A DNA stretch of 64,000 bases from Paenibacillus sp. cl123 (GTDB lineage Bacteria > Bacillota > Bacilli > Paenibacillales > NBRC-103111): the NCBI RefSeq assembly GCF_900101595.1, contig NZ_FMYY01000003.1:367889-431888 (forward strand), given 5' to 3'. The position numbers were made by a program, and so were the translations under genes. The first letter of the stretch is position 1. Each line of letters opens with the position of its first letter. Under the pieces are notes generated by a model. That model ran no database searches and was not told the origin of the DNA. It saw nothing but the letters and a program-made list of their open reading frames with translations. Positions 37,478 through 47,184 of this stretch are shown here, one piece after another.

Positions 37478-38761
37478 ATGGGCATTTGGATACTGAACGC
37501 GAGCGTCGTAGGAGCGGGCAATGAGCGGACGACCAAGCACGTACTGGTGGAGGGCAATACTGTAGCGCGAATCGCAGAAGCGGGAGAAGCAGCGCCGGAT
37601 ACGGCCGGACATACGGTCGTCGACGCGGCAGGCAGGCTGCTGACGCCGGGATTGATCGACATGCACGTGCATCTGCGCGAGCCGGGGTTCGAGCATAAGG
37701 AAACGATCGCAACCGGAACCCGGTCGGCGGCCCAGGGCGGATTTACGACGATCGCCTGCATGCCGAATACACGTCCGGTTATCGACACGGTCGAGACGGT
37801 CAAGTACATTTTGGACAAAGCCGAGACGGAAGGCGTGGTGCGGGTACTGCCTTACGGCTGTATCACCAAGGGTGAGCTCGGCCGCGAGCTGACAGACTTC
37901 GACGCGTTGAAGGAAGCAGGCGTGATCGGCTACACGGATGACGGCGTCGGCGTGCAGAGCGCCCAGATGATGAAGGATGCGATGGCCAAGGCTGCATCGA
38001 TCGGTATGCCGATCATCGCCCATTGCGAGGATAACACGCTGGTCGAGGGAGCAGCCTTTACAGAAGGGGAGTTCTCCCGCAAGCATGGGCTGAAAGGCAT
38101 TCCGAACGAGTCGGAGGCCATTCACGTCGGCCGCGACATACTGCTGTCCGAGGCCACCGGCGTCCATTATCACGTGTGCCATGTCAGCACCGAGCAGTCG
38201 GTGCGCCTGATCCGTCAGGCCAAGCAGATCGGCATCAAGGTGACTGCCGAGGTATGTCCTCATCATCTGCTGCTCTCCGACGAGGACATCCCCGGTATGG
38301 ACGCCAACTGGAAAATGAATCCTCCGCTGCGCACTCCGCGGGATGTACAAGCCTGCATCGAAGGGCTGTTGGACGGGACGATCGACATCGTGGTCACCGA
38401 CCATGCTCCGCACAGCGAAGAGGAGAAAGCGCGCGGCGTGCAGCTGGCGCCGTTCGGCATCGTCGGCTTTGAGACGGCCTTCCCGCTGCTTTACACGAAA
38501 TTCGTAGCGACGGGCGAATGGACGCTTGAATTTCTGGTCGACAAGATGACCAGACTGCCGGCCGAAGTGTTCGGCCTGCCATGGGGGACGCTGGAAGAGG
38601 GCAAGCCGGCTGATCTGACCTTGATCGATCTGGAGACGGAACGCGAGGTCGATCCGGGATCATTTGCCTCCAAGGGCCGCAACACGCCGTTTACGGGCTG
38701 GAAGCTGCAAGGCTGGCCGACACTCACCATGGTGAACGGAAGCATCGTCTGGAGCGCATAG
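37478..38761 (+). CDS. pyrC: Dihydroorotase PyrC
   Basis: Zinc amidohydrolase (type I dihydroorotase) closing carbamoyl-aspartate to dihydroorotate. Metal ligands are in [20 protein letters not shown] (split by the fold), IAHCEDNTL, HYHVCHVST and VVTDHAPHSEEEK. Length 427 aa, as in B. subtilis. AATCGGAGGTTCTC precedes the ATG. It is in the standard place between pyrB and carA. Confidence 0.95.
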   Translation: MGIWILNASVVGAGNERTTKHVLVEGNTVARIAEAGEAAPDTAGHTVVDAAGRLLTPGLIDMHVHLREPGFEHKETIATGTRSAAQGGFTTIACMPNTRPVIDTVETVKYILDKAETEGVVRVLPYGCITKGELGRELTDFDALKEAGVIGYTDDGVGVQSAQMMKDAMAKAASIGMPIIAHCEDNTLVEGAAFTEGEFSRKHGLKGIPNESEAIHVGRDILLSEATGVHYHVCHVSTEQSVRLIRQAKQIGIKVTAEVCPHHLLLSDEDIPGMDANWKMNPPLRTPRDVQACIEGLLDGTIDIVVTDHAPHSEEEKARGVQLAPFGIVGFETAFPLLYTKFVATGEWTLEFLVDKMTRLPAEVFGLPWGTLEEGKPADLTLIDLETEREVDPGSFASKGRNTPFTGWKLQGWPTLTMVNGSIVWSA

Positions 38762-38860
38762 CCGGCTAGAAACGGATACACCTGCGAATGACCGGATTTG
38801 AACGGCCGTTCGCTGCACATATAGCTTATAGCTGGACCATCTAAGAAGGAGTGAGGATCG

Positions 38861-40042
38861 ATGCAAGCAAGATTGTTGTTGGAAGACGGTACATTGTTTA
38901 CCGGCAAAGCGTTCGGAAGCACTGGCGATTCGGTTGGCGAGGTCGTCTTTAATACAGGCATCACAGGTTATCAGGAGGTGCTGTCCGATCCTTCCTACTG
39001 CGGTCAGATCGTGACTATGACTTACCCGCTGATCGGCAACTATGGCATTACCCGCGACGATTTCGAATCGATCCGCCCGTTTATCCACGGGTTTGTCGTG
39101 CGCGAGCATGAAACGGTGCCAAGCAACTGGAGAGCGGAATATTCCCTCGACAGCCTGCTCCAGGAGTACGGGATTATCGGTATAAGCGGCGTAGATACGC
39201 GCATGCTGACCCGCCGCATTCGCCATCACGGCGTAATGAAAGGGATTTTGACGACCTCGAACAAGCGTGTGGAAGAACTGCTGGAGCAGATGAAGGCTTC
39301 CCCGCTGATGACGGATCAAGTTTCCCGAGTGTCCACGAAAACCGTATTCAGCGCCCCGGGTACGAAGGAGCGCATCGTGCTGGTCGACTTCGGCTCGAAG
39401 AGCGGTATCCTGCGCGATCTGACCAAGCGCGGCTGCGACGTAGTCGTCGTGCCTCAGGACGCGACCGCCGAACAGATTCGCCGCTTGGCGCCGGACGGCA
39501 TCCTGCTGTCCAACGGCCCTGGGGACCCTAAGGACGTACCGCATGCCGTCAAGATGATTGCCGACCTGCTCGGCGAATACCCGATCTTCGGCATCTGTCT
39601 GGGGCATCAGCTGTTCGCGCTGGCGAGCGGCGCCGACTCGGAGAAGCTGAAATTCGGACACCGCGGCGGCAACCATCCGGTAAAGGATCTGATCTCCGGA
39701 CGCTGCTATATTACTTCCCAGAACCATGGCTATACGGTCAAAGAGGATTCCATCGCAGGCACGGAGCTTGAAGTAACGCATATCAACAACAATGATAGAA
39801 CGATCGAAGGCTTGCGCCACAAGCAATACCCGGCCTTCTCGGTGCAGTATCATCCGGAAGCGGCGCCTGGTCCGTTCGACTCGAGCTACCTGTTCGACGA
39901 CTTCCTGACGATGATCCGCGATCATAAGCGGAATGCGCCTAAAGCGCCGCGCCAAGCGCAAATTGCTGCTGCATACGAAGCTTCCAAGACAGCAGCAGCC
40001 GCAACCGACTCGAAGGGAGAATTGTCCTATGCCAAAAAATAA
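38861..40042 (+). CDS. carA: Carbamoyl-phosphate synthase small subunit
   Basis: Glutaminase subunit that delivers ammonia to CarB. The N-terminal domain has [20 protein letters not shown]. The class I amidotransferase domain has NGPGDPKDV, the nucleophile Cys246 in [12 protein letters not shown], and the His-Glu pair in [10 protein letters not shown]. Length 393 aa; the last 30 residues are an Ala/Lys-rich extension. Its stop lies 14 bases inside carB (carB starts at 40029), so the subunits are probably translationally coupled. In Bacillus naming this is pyrAA. Confidence 0.95.
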   Translation: MQARLLLEDGTLFTGKAFGSTGDSVGEVVFNTGITGYQEVLSDPSYCGQIVTMTYPLIGNYGITRDDFESIRPFIHGFVVREHETVPSNWRAEYSLDSLLQEYGIIGISGVDTRMLTRRIRHHGVMKGILTTSNKRVEELLEQMKASPLMTDQVSRVSTKTVFSAPGTKERIVLVDFGSKSGILRDLTKRGCDVVVVPQDATAEQIRRLAPDGILLSNGPGDPKDVPHAVKMIADLLGEYPIFGICLGHQLFALASGADSEKLKFGHRGGNHPVKDLISGRCYITSQNHGYTVKEDSIAGTELEVTHINNNDRTIEGLRHKQYPAFSVQYHPEAAPGPFDSSYLFDDFLTMIRDHKRNAPKAPRQAQIAAAYEASKTAAAATDSKGELSYAKK

Positions 40043-43000
40043 AGAACTCAAAAAAATTCTCGTCATCGGTTCGGGACCGATCGTTATCGGTCAGGCGGCG
40101 GAGTTCGACTACGCCGGCACCCAAGCCTGCCAAGCCTTGAAAGAGGAAGGCTATGAAGTAGTACTGATCAACAGCAACCCGGCCACGATCATGACCGATA
40201 CGAACATGGCCGACAAAGTATATATCGAACCGATTACGCTGGAATTCGTCACGCAAATCATCCGTCAGGAGCGTCCTGACGGCCTGCTGCCTACGCTGGG
40301 CGGTCAGACCGGTCTGAACATGGCCGTTGAGCTGGCCCGCGCCGGCGTACTGGAGCGCGAGAACGTGAAGCTGCTCGGCACGCAGCTGACGGCGATCGAG
40401 AAAGCCGAAGACCGCGATCTATTCCGCGATCTGATGCGCGAGCTGGAGCAGCCGGTACCGGATAGCGTCATCGTTACGACAGTCGAAGAGGCTGTGACCT
40501 TCGCCAATGAAATCGGCTATCCGATCATCGTGCGTCCGGCCTACACGCTGGGCGGAACGGGCGGCGGCATCTGCGCAAGCGAAGAGGAGCTGCGCGAGAC
40601 AGTAGCTTCCGGCATCCGGTACAGCCCGATCAGCCAATGTCTGATCGAGAAGAGCATCGCCGGCATGAAGGAAGTCGAATATGAAGTTATGCGCGACGCC
40701 AACGACAACTGTATCGTCGTGTGCAATATGGAAAACTTCGATCCGGTCGGCGTACATACGGGCGACTCGATCGTCGTAGCGCCGAGCCAGACGCTGTCCG
40801 ACCGCGAGTATCAGATGCTGCGTTCGGCTTCGCTTAAAATTATCCGCGCGCTGAGCATCGAGGGCGGCTGCAACGTGCAGTTCGCGCTGGACCCGCACAG
40901 CTATCAATATTATGTCATCGAAGTAAATCCGCGTGTAAGCCGCTCGTCCGCACTGGCTTCCAAGGCAACGGGCTACCCGATCGCCAAGATGGCGGCCAAG
41001 ATCGCAATTGGCTATACGCTGGACGAAATTGTCAACCCGGTTACAGGTCAAACCTACGCTTGCTTCGAGCCTACGCTGGACTACATCGTATCGAAAATCC
41101 CGCGCTGGCCGTTCGACAAGTTTACGGCAGCGAACCGCAAGCTCGGCACGCAGATGAAAGCGACGGGCGAGGTCATGGCGATCGGCCGCACGTTTGAGGA
41201 ATCGATCCACAAAGCGATCCGCTCGCTCGAAATCGGCGTCCACCGCCTGTTCCTCAAGGAAACGGATATGCTCGATCAGGCTACGCTGGAAAGCCGTCTG
41301 ATCAAGCCTGACGACGAGCGGATGTTCCTGATCGCCGAAGCGCTGCGCCGCGGCTACTCGGTTCAGCAGCTGCAGGATCTGACCAAGATCGACTGGTGGT
41401 TCCTGTACAAGCTGGAAGGGCTGATCAAGTTCGAAGAAGAGCTGCAGGCGCCTGAGTTGACCCCTGAGCTGCTGCTCGAAGCGAAGCGCAAAGGCTTCAC
41501 CGACCGCGCGATCGCCGAAGTGCGCCGCGGGGCCGATAAAGGACTGAGCTTGACCCAGGAGGCCGAAGTCCGCGCTTACCGCCTGTCTGCAAGCATCAAG
41601 CCGGTCTATAAAATGGTCGATACTTGCGCCGCCGAATTCGAAGCGACGACGCCTTACTACTACTCGACGTATGAGACGGAAGATGAAGTGAAAGAAACGT
41701 CGAAACAAAAAGTCGTCGTACTTGGCTCCGGTCCGATCCGGATCGGACAAGGCATCGAGTTTGACTACTCGACGGTGCATGCGGTATGGGCTATCCAGGC
41801 AGCCGGGTATGAAGCGGTCATCATCAACAACAACCCGGAGACGGTATCGACCGACTTCAATACCTCGGATCGTCTGTACTTTGAACCGCTGTTCTTCGAG
41901 GACGTAATGAACGTAATCGAACGCGAGCAGCCGATCGGCGTCATCGTCCAATTCGGCGGACAAACAGCAATCAATCTTGCCGCTCCGCTGGCCGCCGCCG
42001 GTGTGCGCATCCTCGGTACGGACCTGGAGAACATCGACGCTGCGGAAGACCGCAAGAAATTCGAAGCGCTGCTGCGCAGCTTGGACATCGCTCAGCCTCC
42101 TGGCGGAACGGTCACTTCGGTCGACCAGGCGGTAGGCATGGCGGCGAACTTCGGCTATCCGGTGCTTGTCCGTCCTTCCTATGTGCTGGGCGGCCGGGCG
42201 ATGGAGATCGTCTACTCCGATGAGGAGCTGCTGAGCTACATGGAGTATGCCGTCAAAATCAATCCGGAGCATCCGGTTCTGATCGACCGCTACATGCTAG
42301 GCAAGGAAGTCGAAGTGGACGCCATCTGCGACAAGGAGACGGTCCTGATCCCGGGGATCATGGAGCATATCGAGCGCGCAGGCGTTCACTCCGGCGACTC
42401 GATCGCGGTCTATCCGACGCAAACGATCTCCGATGAGCTGAAGGCGAAAATTATCGAGATTACAACGAAAATTGCTCGCGGCCTGCAGGTTGTCGGACTG
42501 GTGAACATCCAGTTCGTCATCTACCAGGACGAGGTGTATGTTATCGAGGTTAACCCGCGCTCCTCGCGGACGGTGCCATTCCTCAGCAAGGTTACGAAGA
42601 TTCCGATGGCCAACGTAGCGACACGCGTCATCATGGGCGAAACGCTGAAGGACATGGGGTATGAAACAGGGCTGTGGCCGGAAGACAACTATGTCTCCGT
42701 CAAAGTGCCGGTATTCTCCTTCGCCAAGCTGCGCCGCGTAGACACGACGCTCGGTCCGGAGATGAAGTCGACGGGCGAGGTTATGGGACGCGACAAAACC
42801 TTCGCGAAAGCTCTGTATAAAGGTCTGATCGGCTCGGGCATGAAGGTGCCGCCGACAGGAGCTATCATTGCAACGGTCGCGGACAAGGATAAGGCGGAAG
42901 CGACCGAGATTCTGCGCGGCTTCTTCACCCTCGGCTACCGCATCGTAGCGACGGGCGGCACGGCCGATGCGCTGGAGGAAGCAGGTCTTCGCGTGACTCG

Positions 43001-43244
43001 CGTCAACAAGCTGAGCGAAGGCTCGCCGAACATTCTGGATCTGATCCGCAACGGCGAGGCCCACTTCGTGGTCAATACGCTGACCAAAGGCAAAACACCG
43101 GAGCGCGACGGCTTCCGGATTCGCCGCGAGGCGGTCGAGAACGGCGTAGTCTGCATGACCTCGCTGGATACGGTCAAGGCACTGCTGCACGTGCTCGAGT
43201 CCATCTACTTCCAGTCGACGGCTATGCCGGCACATCATGGATAA
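40029..43244 (+). CDS. carB: Carbamoyl-phosphate synthase large subunit
   Basis: Synthetase subunit with two homologous ATP-grasp halves. The first opens with [20 protein letters not shown], and the second, near residue 555, with [19 protein letters not shown]. The C-terminal MGS-like allosteric domain is present ([20 protein letters not shown]). ATG 40029 follows AAGGGAGAA; the longer ORF from 39933 runs inside carA in another frame. Length 1071 aa, normal. In Bacillus naming it is pyrAB. Confidence 0.96.
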   Translation: MPKNKELKKILVIGSGPIVIGQAAEFDYAGTQACQALKEEGYEVVLINSNPATIMTDTNMADKVYIEPITLEFVTQIIRQERPDGLLPTLGGQTGLNMAVELARAGVLERENVKLLGTQLTAIEKAEDRDLFRDLMRELEQPVPDSVIVTTVEEAVTFANEIGYPIIVRPAYTLGGTGGGICASEEELRETVASGIRYSPISQCLIEKSIAGMKEVEYEVMRDANDNCIVVCNMENFDPVGVHTGDSIVVAPSQTLSDREYQMLRSASLKIIRALSIEGGCNVQFALDPHSYQYYVIEVNPRVSRSSALASKATGYPIAKMAAKIAIGYTLDEIVNPVTGQTYACFEPTLDYIVSKIPRWPFDKFTAANRKLGTQMKATGEVMAIGRTFEESIHKAIRSLEIGVHRLFLKETDMLDQATLESRLIKPDDERMFLIAEALRRGYSVQQLQDLTKIDWWFLYKLEGLIKFEEELQAPELTPELLLEAKRKGFTDRAIAEVRRGADKGLSLTQEAEVRAYRLSASIKPVYKMVDTCAAEFEATTPYYYSTYETEDEVKETSKQKVVVLGSGPIRIGQGIEFDYSTVHAVWAIQAAGYEAVIINNNPETVSTDFNTSDRLYFEPLFFEDVMNVIEREQPIGVIVQFGGQTAINLAAPLAAAGVRILGTDLENIDAAEDRKKFEALLRSLDIAQPPGGTVTSVDQAVGMAANFGYPVLVRPSYVLGGRAMEIVYSDEELLSYMEYAVKINPEHPVLIDRYMLGKEVEVDAICDKETVLIPGIMEHIERAGVHSGDSIAVYPTQTISDELKAKIIEITTKIARGLQVVGLVNIQFVIYQDEVYVIEVNPRSSRTVPFLSKVTKIPMANVATRVIMGETLKDMGYETGLWPEDNYVSVKVPVFSFAKLRRVDTTLGPEMKSTGEVMGRDKTFAKALYKGLIGSGMKVPPTGAIIATVADKDKAEATEILRGFFTLGYRIVATGGTADALEEAGLRVTRVNKLSEGSPNILDLIRNGEAHFVVNTLTKGKTPERDGFRIRREAVENGVVCMTSLDTVKALLHVLESIYFQSTAMPAHHG

Positions 43245-43266
43245 ACAGGCAAGCATCGCTTAACAT

Positions 43267-43305
43267 AGTAGCACAGCGCCCGTCCGGGCCTGTGCTACTC
43301 TCTTG
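43267..43305 (+). other. Strong hairpin between carB and pyrF
   Basis: AGTAGCACAG (43267-43276) pairs with CTGTGCTACT (43290-43299), and inner GCCC/GGGC lengthens the stem. CTCTTG follows, so it is a poor terminator. It sits where pyrK and pyrD would be in B. subtilis and may act as a processing or partial-termination site within the operon. Confidence 0.65.
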
Positions 43306-43363
43306 ATTGGAGTCGCTGCTGCAAGCCGCGGCAGGCGTACGATGAACTGGAGGAGGAGAAGCT

Positions 43364-44110
43364 GTGAGTGAAAATAGGACATCCGTGACTGAGCGAATAA
43401 TTGTGGCTCTCGATTATCCCGATGCACAGAAGGCCGATGAACTGGTGCGCTCGCTGGAAGGAATCCCCTGCTATATGAAGGTGGGGATGCAGCTGTTCTA
43501 CAGTGCAGGCCCCCAATTCGTGCTCGGCTTGAAAGAGAAAGGCTACCATGTGTTTCTGGACTTGAAGATGCATGACATCCCGAATACGGTCAAAGGCGGA
43601 GCTGAAAGCATCACCAGACTTGGCGTGGACATGTTCAATGTGCATGCGTTTGGCAGCCGGCAGATGATGGAGGCGGCGCGCGAAGGCGTAGACAAGGCGC
43701 TGGCCGGTAGCGGAGCGGGGAGCAAGCGCCCGCTGCTGATCGCGGTCACGCAGCTGACAAGCACGAATCAGGCGATGCTCAACGACGAAATCGGCATTGC
43801 CGGAAGCGTGGAGGACACGGTTGTCCGGTACGCAGAGCTGGCACGTTCGTCCGGTCTTGACGGCGTCGTGGCTTCGCCGCTGGAGGTTGGCCTTATCAAG
43901 CAAGCGTGCGGAGCGGGGTTTGTCACCGTGACGCCTGGCATTCGTCCGGCAGGCGCGGATATCGGCGATCAGTCGCGCATCATGACGCCGGCCGAAGCAT
44001 TTGCTCAAGGCACGGACTATGTGGTGATCGGCCGTCCGATCACACAAGCAGCGGACCCGAGAGCGGCGCTGGAGGCCATTATTGCTTCGGTGCCGGTTCC
44101 CCAGATCTGA
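43364..44110 (+). CDS. pyrF: Orotidine 5'-phosphate decarboxylase PyrF
   Basis: TIM-barrel decarboxylase forming UMP. The catalytic Lys-Asp array is in VFLDLKMHDIPNTVKGGAES, with IVALDYPDAQKADEL at the start and VTPGIRPAGADIGDQSR binding phosphate near the end. The start is GTG 43364 behind GGAGGAGGAG. Length 248 aa. It is separated from carB by about 120 bases that include the hairpin above. Confidence 0.95.
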   Translation: MSENRTSVTERIIVALDYPDAQKADELVRSLEGIPCYMKVGMQLFYSAGPQFVLGLKEKGYHVFLDLKMHDIPNTVKGGAESITRLGVDMFNVHAFGSRQMMEAAREGVDKALAGSGAGSKRPLLIAVTQLTSTNQAMLNDEIGIAGSVEDTVVRYAELARSSGLDGVVASPLEVGLIKQACGAGFVTVTPGIRPAGADIGDQSRIMTPAEAFAQGTDYVVIGRPITQAADPRAALEAIIASVPVPQI

Positions 44111-44182
44111 TCAGACTGCCTTGGACATGGGGTCCGAGAGCTGTTGACAAATTTCCATTTGACTCTAAGGAGAGATGACTCA

Positions 44183-44842
44183 ATGAGTTCAACTACGATC
44201 CGTACGAATCCGCAGCTTTCCGAACAAATTGCCGCCGACCTGCTGAAGATCGGAGCGGTAGCGCTTCGTCCGCAGCAGCCATTCACCTGGACCTCGGGAT
44301 TGAAGTCGCCGATTTATTGCGATAACCGTCTGACCATCTCTTATCCGGAGATTCGCGAACGCATCGCTGACGGCTTCGTCTCCTTGATTCGCGAAAACTT
44401 TCCCGATGCCGAGGTGATCGCCGGAGCGGCAACGGGAGGCATCCCTCATGCGGCATGGGTAGCGTCCAAGCTGGGCCTGCCGATGGTATACGTGCGCGAT
44501 AAGGCGAAGGGACATGGCAAGGGGAATCTGATCGAAGGTGCGATCAAGCCCGGACAGAAGACGGTCGTCATCGAGGATCTGATCTCCACAGGAGGCAGCT
44601 CGCTGAAAGTAGCGTTGGCTGTCAATGACGCCGGAGCGGAAGCTTTGTCCGTGCTGGGCATCTTCTCCTACCAGTTCGACAAAGCGAAGGAAGCCTTCGA
44701 GAACGCGGGCATCCCGTTCGAGACGCTGACCAACTACTCGACGCTGGTGAACGTCGCCCTGGCGCAAGGCAGCATCCAAGAGCAGGATGTGGCGGCGCTG
44801 CAAGCCTGGAGAGCCAATCCGAGCGAATACGGCAAGGCTTGA
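44183..44842 (+). CDS. pyrE: Orotate phosphoribosyltransferase PyrE
   Basis: Type I phosphoribosyltransferase converting orotate and PRPP to OMP. PRPP motif: [20 protein letters not shown]; the flexible loop is [16 protein letters not shown] 44183 follows AAGGAGAGA, rejecting the longer ORF from 44144. Length 219 aa. It is the last gene of the pyr operon, and a terminator follows after about 37 bases. Confidence 0.95.
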   Translation: MSSTTIRTNPQLSEQIAADLLKIGAVALRPQQPFTWTSGLKSPIYCDNRLTISYPEIRERIADGFVSLIRENFPDAEVIAGAATGGIPHAAWVASKLGLPMVYVRDKAKGHGKGNLIEGAIKPGQKTVVIEDLISTGGSSLKVALAVNDAGAEALSVLGIFSYQFDKAKEAFENAGIPFETLTNYSTLVNVALAQGSIQEQDVAALQAWRANPSEYGKA

Positions 44843-44878
44843 GTTTGAGTGGTGAACGGAATATGGAGTACATGAGAA

Positions 44879-44915
44879 GGAAGACTTCGGCTAACTGCGC
44901 CGGGGTCTTCTTTTT
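44879..44915 (+). terminator. Rho-independent terminator of the pyr operon
   Basis: GAAGAC...CGGC pairs with GCCG...GTCTTC and is followed by TTCTTTTT, ending at 44915. A group IIC intron fragment begins at the very next base. Confidence 0.9.
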
Positions 44916-45265
44916 GTACGCCCAGCATGGGCGTCATCTCTAGGGTGAGAGTCCCGAACGGGGGCTGGCGAAACGCCTACCGTTAGCCAAGAGCAAGGGT
45001 GTCCACCGCGAGGTGGAAATCTAGAAGGAAGCTCAAGGCAAATGCACGAGCCAACGTACATGAACTGGATTTGAGGCAGGGTTAGCTGGATGAAGTCGCC
45101 AAGACTGGTCGATGCAACAGGGCGTATTCATTTTCGAGAACTCGAAAAGTTGGAAGTTTAACACGGGCTGAAGTGTTGATGTGCCTGGAAGAAGTTAAGG
45201 TCGGTTGTGCCCTTTTACGGCTGAGTGAGATGCGCGCTGCCTGCTCTTTATTCTCGAGCGGGGTT
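44916..45265 (+). mobile_element. Group IIC intron, 5' fragment (no reverse transcriptase)
   Basis: The sequence begins GTACGCCCAGCATGGGCG and continues with CTAGGGTGAGAGTCCCGAAC, GTTAGCC, AAGGGTGTCC, GAGGTGGAA and GAAGGAAGC. These elements, in this order, are the domain I core I recall from the Oceanobacillus group IIC intron. No intron-encoded protein and no domain V hairpin follow, so the 3' part is gone; the right edge is approximate. Its 5' end abuts the pyrE terminator T-run, the known insertion preference of group IIC introns. A minus-strand ORF across it (45082-45279) is not credible. Confidence 0.8.
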
Positions 45266-45329
45266 AAATTCCCTTCCAAACGGACAGCTCGCAGCTGCTA
45301 TATTCAGGTGATTGCCGACAGGTGTGATT

Positions 45330-45538
45330 TCACATCTTACCTTTTTTAATCCAATCGAGTATCTTATAAATTCCTAACACGATAACAAAGAAAAGAAGGA
45401 TGCACATTATAATATAGGGTAGCTTTGAATTACCAAGATACGACCAATTCATAATAATAAAGACTAGTAAAAAGAGATTCATTAATGCTAGGAGTATTTG
45501 GGGTATTATCCAAGCAATTCTTAATTTCTATTTTTCAT
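45330..45538 (-). pseudogene. Small two-helix membrane protein, frameshifted
   Basis: ATG 45538 has a good site (GAGAGGGG) but runs only MKNRN before a stop. One base shift further, the frame reads KLRIAWIIPQILLALMNLF and continues as a hydrophobic protein with two membrane segments to KKGKM at 45330-45332. Adding one A in the early A-run would restore a protein of about 69 residues. An internal ATG at 45482 could give 50 aa but has no ribosome binding site. Family not recognised. Base composition is AT-rich. Confidence 0.5.
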
Positions 45539-45564
45539 CTGTTTTTCCCCTCTCTCATAAAGAG

Positions 45565-45592
45565 GAGCGTCGGTATTCCCGACCGACGCTCA
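45565..45592. other. Hairpin between small genes of the island
   Basis: GAGCGTCGGT and ACCGACGCTC pair around a short TTCCC-containing loop. It separates the frameshifted membrane gene from the hydrophobic-peptide genes and could be a terminator or attenuator. T-runs are weak. Confidence 0.5.
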
Positions 45593-45609
45593 AATTTCTA
45601 AGAAATATA

Positions 45610-45675
45610 ACTAAAAACCACTTACCTCGGATACAGTATGGTTTTCCCAGTAACTTCCTCCACCATAAAAATTCA
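45610..45675 (-). CDS. Possible 21-residue peptide gene, translationally coupled
   Basis: The ATG overlaps the stop of the preceding 94-aa frame (CTATGA). The frame encodes a Gly/Tyr/Trp-bearing peptide starting MNFYGGGSYWEN and ending in SEVSGF before TAG. It is too short for normal gene calling. It could be a real small peptide, or just the tail of the upstream protein after a frameshift. Composition and coupling make it worth listing; function unknown. Confidence 0.35.
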
Positions 45676-45957
45676 TAGTTCTTGCGTTTTCCATGTATTG
45701 AGCTGCTGTTTTGCTAAGTTGCAATCTTGAATAGTTGAATAAACTGTAGAAGTAAGTCCGGCAAATGTGGAGAGAGCACCGCTATAATATAACACAATCG
45801 TGACCCATCCAGGAGGTCCAGAACCATATCCAGCAACGATTGTTGCTAAACCTACCAAGGCAGATCCATACCCGACCACTTCCGGCCACAATGGTGCCTG
45901 CATGTAATTATTAATGTGTGTGTCCATGTTATTGATATATCCTTTATACGTTGACAT
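45673..45957 (-). CDS. Small hydrophobic protein of unknown function
   Basis: Up to 94 aa. Residues about 22-75 are hydrophobic and Gly-rich, forming two segments around YGSGPPGW; a polar Gln/Lys/Thr tail follows a lone Cys (QDCNLAKQQLNTWKTQEL). There are no charges in the core, as in some bacteriocin, holin-like or toxin peptides, but I recognise no family. ATG 45957 abuts a transposase fragment and has no site; ATG 45927, with AAAGGA upstream, is the likelier start (84 aa). The 5' region was probably replaced by the IS fragment. Confidence 0.5.
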   Translation of the reverse strand: MSTYKGYINNMDTHINNYMQAPLWPEVVGYGSALVGLATIVAGYGSGPPGWVTIVLYYSGALSTFAGLTSTVYSTIQDCNLAKQQLNTWKTQEL

Positions 45958-45962
45958 AGATC

Positions 45963-46194
45963 CGGGATGCGCTCGTGTTGGTACACATGCAGTTGGAAGT
46001 CGGAGTAAACGTGGTGGATGTCCGCTTCATAAAGCCGGTCCAGGTAGTGTCCGAGTGCGTCGTCGTTGAACCAGGAGGCCTGAAGGCCTGGACGAAGCAG
46101 TTGATCCAAATCCTGCTCCGTGGTCCATTTGTCCACGTTCATCAAGGCATTTCGACCGCTCAGCATGTCGAGTACCAACAACTGGACAGCTTCC
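45963..46194 (-). pseudogene. IS1634-type transposase fragment (copy 1)
   Basis: A 232-bp piece encoding LSGRNALMNVDKWTTEQDLD and onward to QLHVYQHERIP. It matches the transposase at 48229-48460 in inverted orientation with only a few amino-acid differences. Both ends break off abruptly, into the small hydrophobic gene on one side and AT-rich DNA on the other. No terminal repeats. Confidence 0.8.
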
Positions 46195-46241
46195 TTTTAT
46201 ATCCATTCGGCTGCTATACTCATAGAAGGTTGGTGAATTTT

Positions 46242-46479
46242 ATGGAGTGGAAATTGAATTTTATTCGGAATTTTTGGTTGAATATTTCTAATTTGTATTA
46301 AGTATCCATCTGTTTACTTGTATTAAGTATTATTTCAAGGATATATAAGCAGCTTTATCGGCGATTTTCTATCTGTTTCAGGACTATTTGTTGTTATTTA
46401 TTTTAGTATTTTGTTGATTATTGATTGTTTCAAATCTGAATTTAACAGAAAGAGCATCAAACGCGAGGAGCATCAATAA
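46242..46479 (+). pseudogene. Broken small membrane-protein ORF upstream of the HAD gene
   Basis: ATG 46242 encodes MEWKLNFIRNFWLNISNLY and stops at 46299. In another frame 46333-46479 encodes a hydrophobic helix (GLFVVIYFSILLIIDC) and a basic tail ending KREEHQ, whose stop lies just before the ribosome binding site of the next gene. A 13-bp direct repeat (TTGTATTAAGTAT at 46293 and 46318) lies at the break. This looks like the remains of one small membrane gene. Confidence 0.4.
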
Positions 46480-46491
46480 GGAGGAATTCCA

Positions 46492-47169
46492 TTGACTATT
46501 CATGCGGTGCTTTTTGATTTGGACGGCACACTGCTGGACCGTGACTCCTCACTATTACAGTTTGTGAGAGATCAACACCAACGCTACCCGGAGCTGCAAT
46601 TCGTTGAAAAAGATGTTTTCGCTCAGCGGTTCATTGAGCTTGATAATCATGGCTACGTATGGAAGGACAAAGTATATCAACAGCTTGTGGATGAGTTTTC
46701 TATTCAAAATCTGGATTGGATTTTGCTGCTGGAGGATTACATAAGCAATTTTCAAAAACATTGCATAGGCTTTCCAAACCTGTTGAGTATGCTTACTCAG
46801 CTAAAGGACCATAATCTCAAGTTAGCATTGGTCTCGAACGGTTTTGGACAATTTCAATATGATAACTTCAAGGCGCTGCATATTGAACATCTATTCGACG
46901 AGATTTTAATATCAGAATGGGAAGGGCTGCGGAAGCCGGATCAAGCCATTTTTAATAGTGCTTTGACGAAACTTGGTGTACACGCTAAAAATGCCGTCTT
47001 TGTCGGAGACCATCCTGACAATGATATACGAGCCAGCCGTGACGTTGGCATGAGGGCGGTTTGGAAACGAAACGGACAGGTTGAAGCTGTTGTGGATGCG
47101 GATGCCATAATTGACGATCTAGAGGAATTAGCAGCTATTGTCATACGCAAATGCGACCGTAATTATTGA
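46492..47169 (+). CDS. HAD-family hydrolase
   Basis: Haloacid-dehalogenase superfamily phosphatase, soluble. All four motifs are present: nucleophile DLDGTLLD at residue 9 on, LVSNGFG (motif II), Lys in LRKPDQAIFN (motif III), and FVGDHPDNDIRASR (motif IV). The helical cap sits between motifs I and II (about residues 20-85). Length 225 aa. The start is TTG 46492 behind AAGGAGG. AT-rich codon use unlike the pyr and mtn genes suggests transfer. The substrate is unknown; small phosphoesters are usual for the subfamily. Confidence 0.85.
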   Translation: MTIHAVLFDLDGTLLDRDSSLLQFVRDQHQRYPELQFVEKDVFAQRFIELDNHGYVWKDKVYQQLVDEFSIQNLDWILLLEDYISNFQKHCIGFPNLLSMLTQLKDHNLKLALVSNGFGQFQYDNFKALHIEHLFDEILISEWEGLRKPDQAIFNSALTKLGVHAKNAVFVGDHPDNDIRASRDVGMRAVWKRNGQVEAVVDADAIIDDLEELAAIVIRKCDRNY

Positions 47170-47184
47170 ATGACAAAGGATAGC

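Noticed and set aside
40419..42272. 617-aa minus-strand ORF opposite carB
   Set aside because: A codon-bias shadow of carB, without start signals or a known family.
45082..45279. Minus-strand 65-aa ORF
   Set aside because: It lies entirely inside the group II intron fragment, has no ribosome binding site and looks like no protein.
45610..45675. Class IIa bacteriocin (YGNGV-type) reading of the small peptide
   Set aside because: The Gly-Gly-Gly-Ser-Tyr-Trp stretch lacks the YGNGV box and the cysteines of that class.
45975..46301. Plus-strand 108-aa ORF
   Set aside because: It is antisense to the transposase fragment; a similar antisense ORF exists at 48143-48634 for the other copy.
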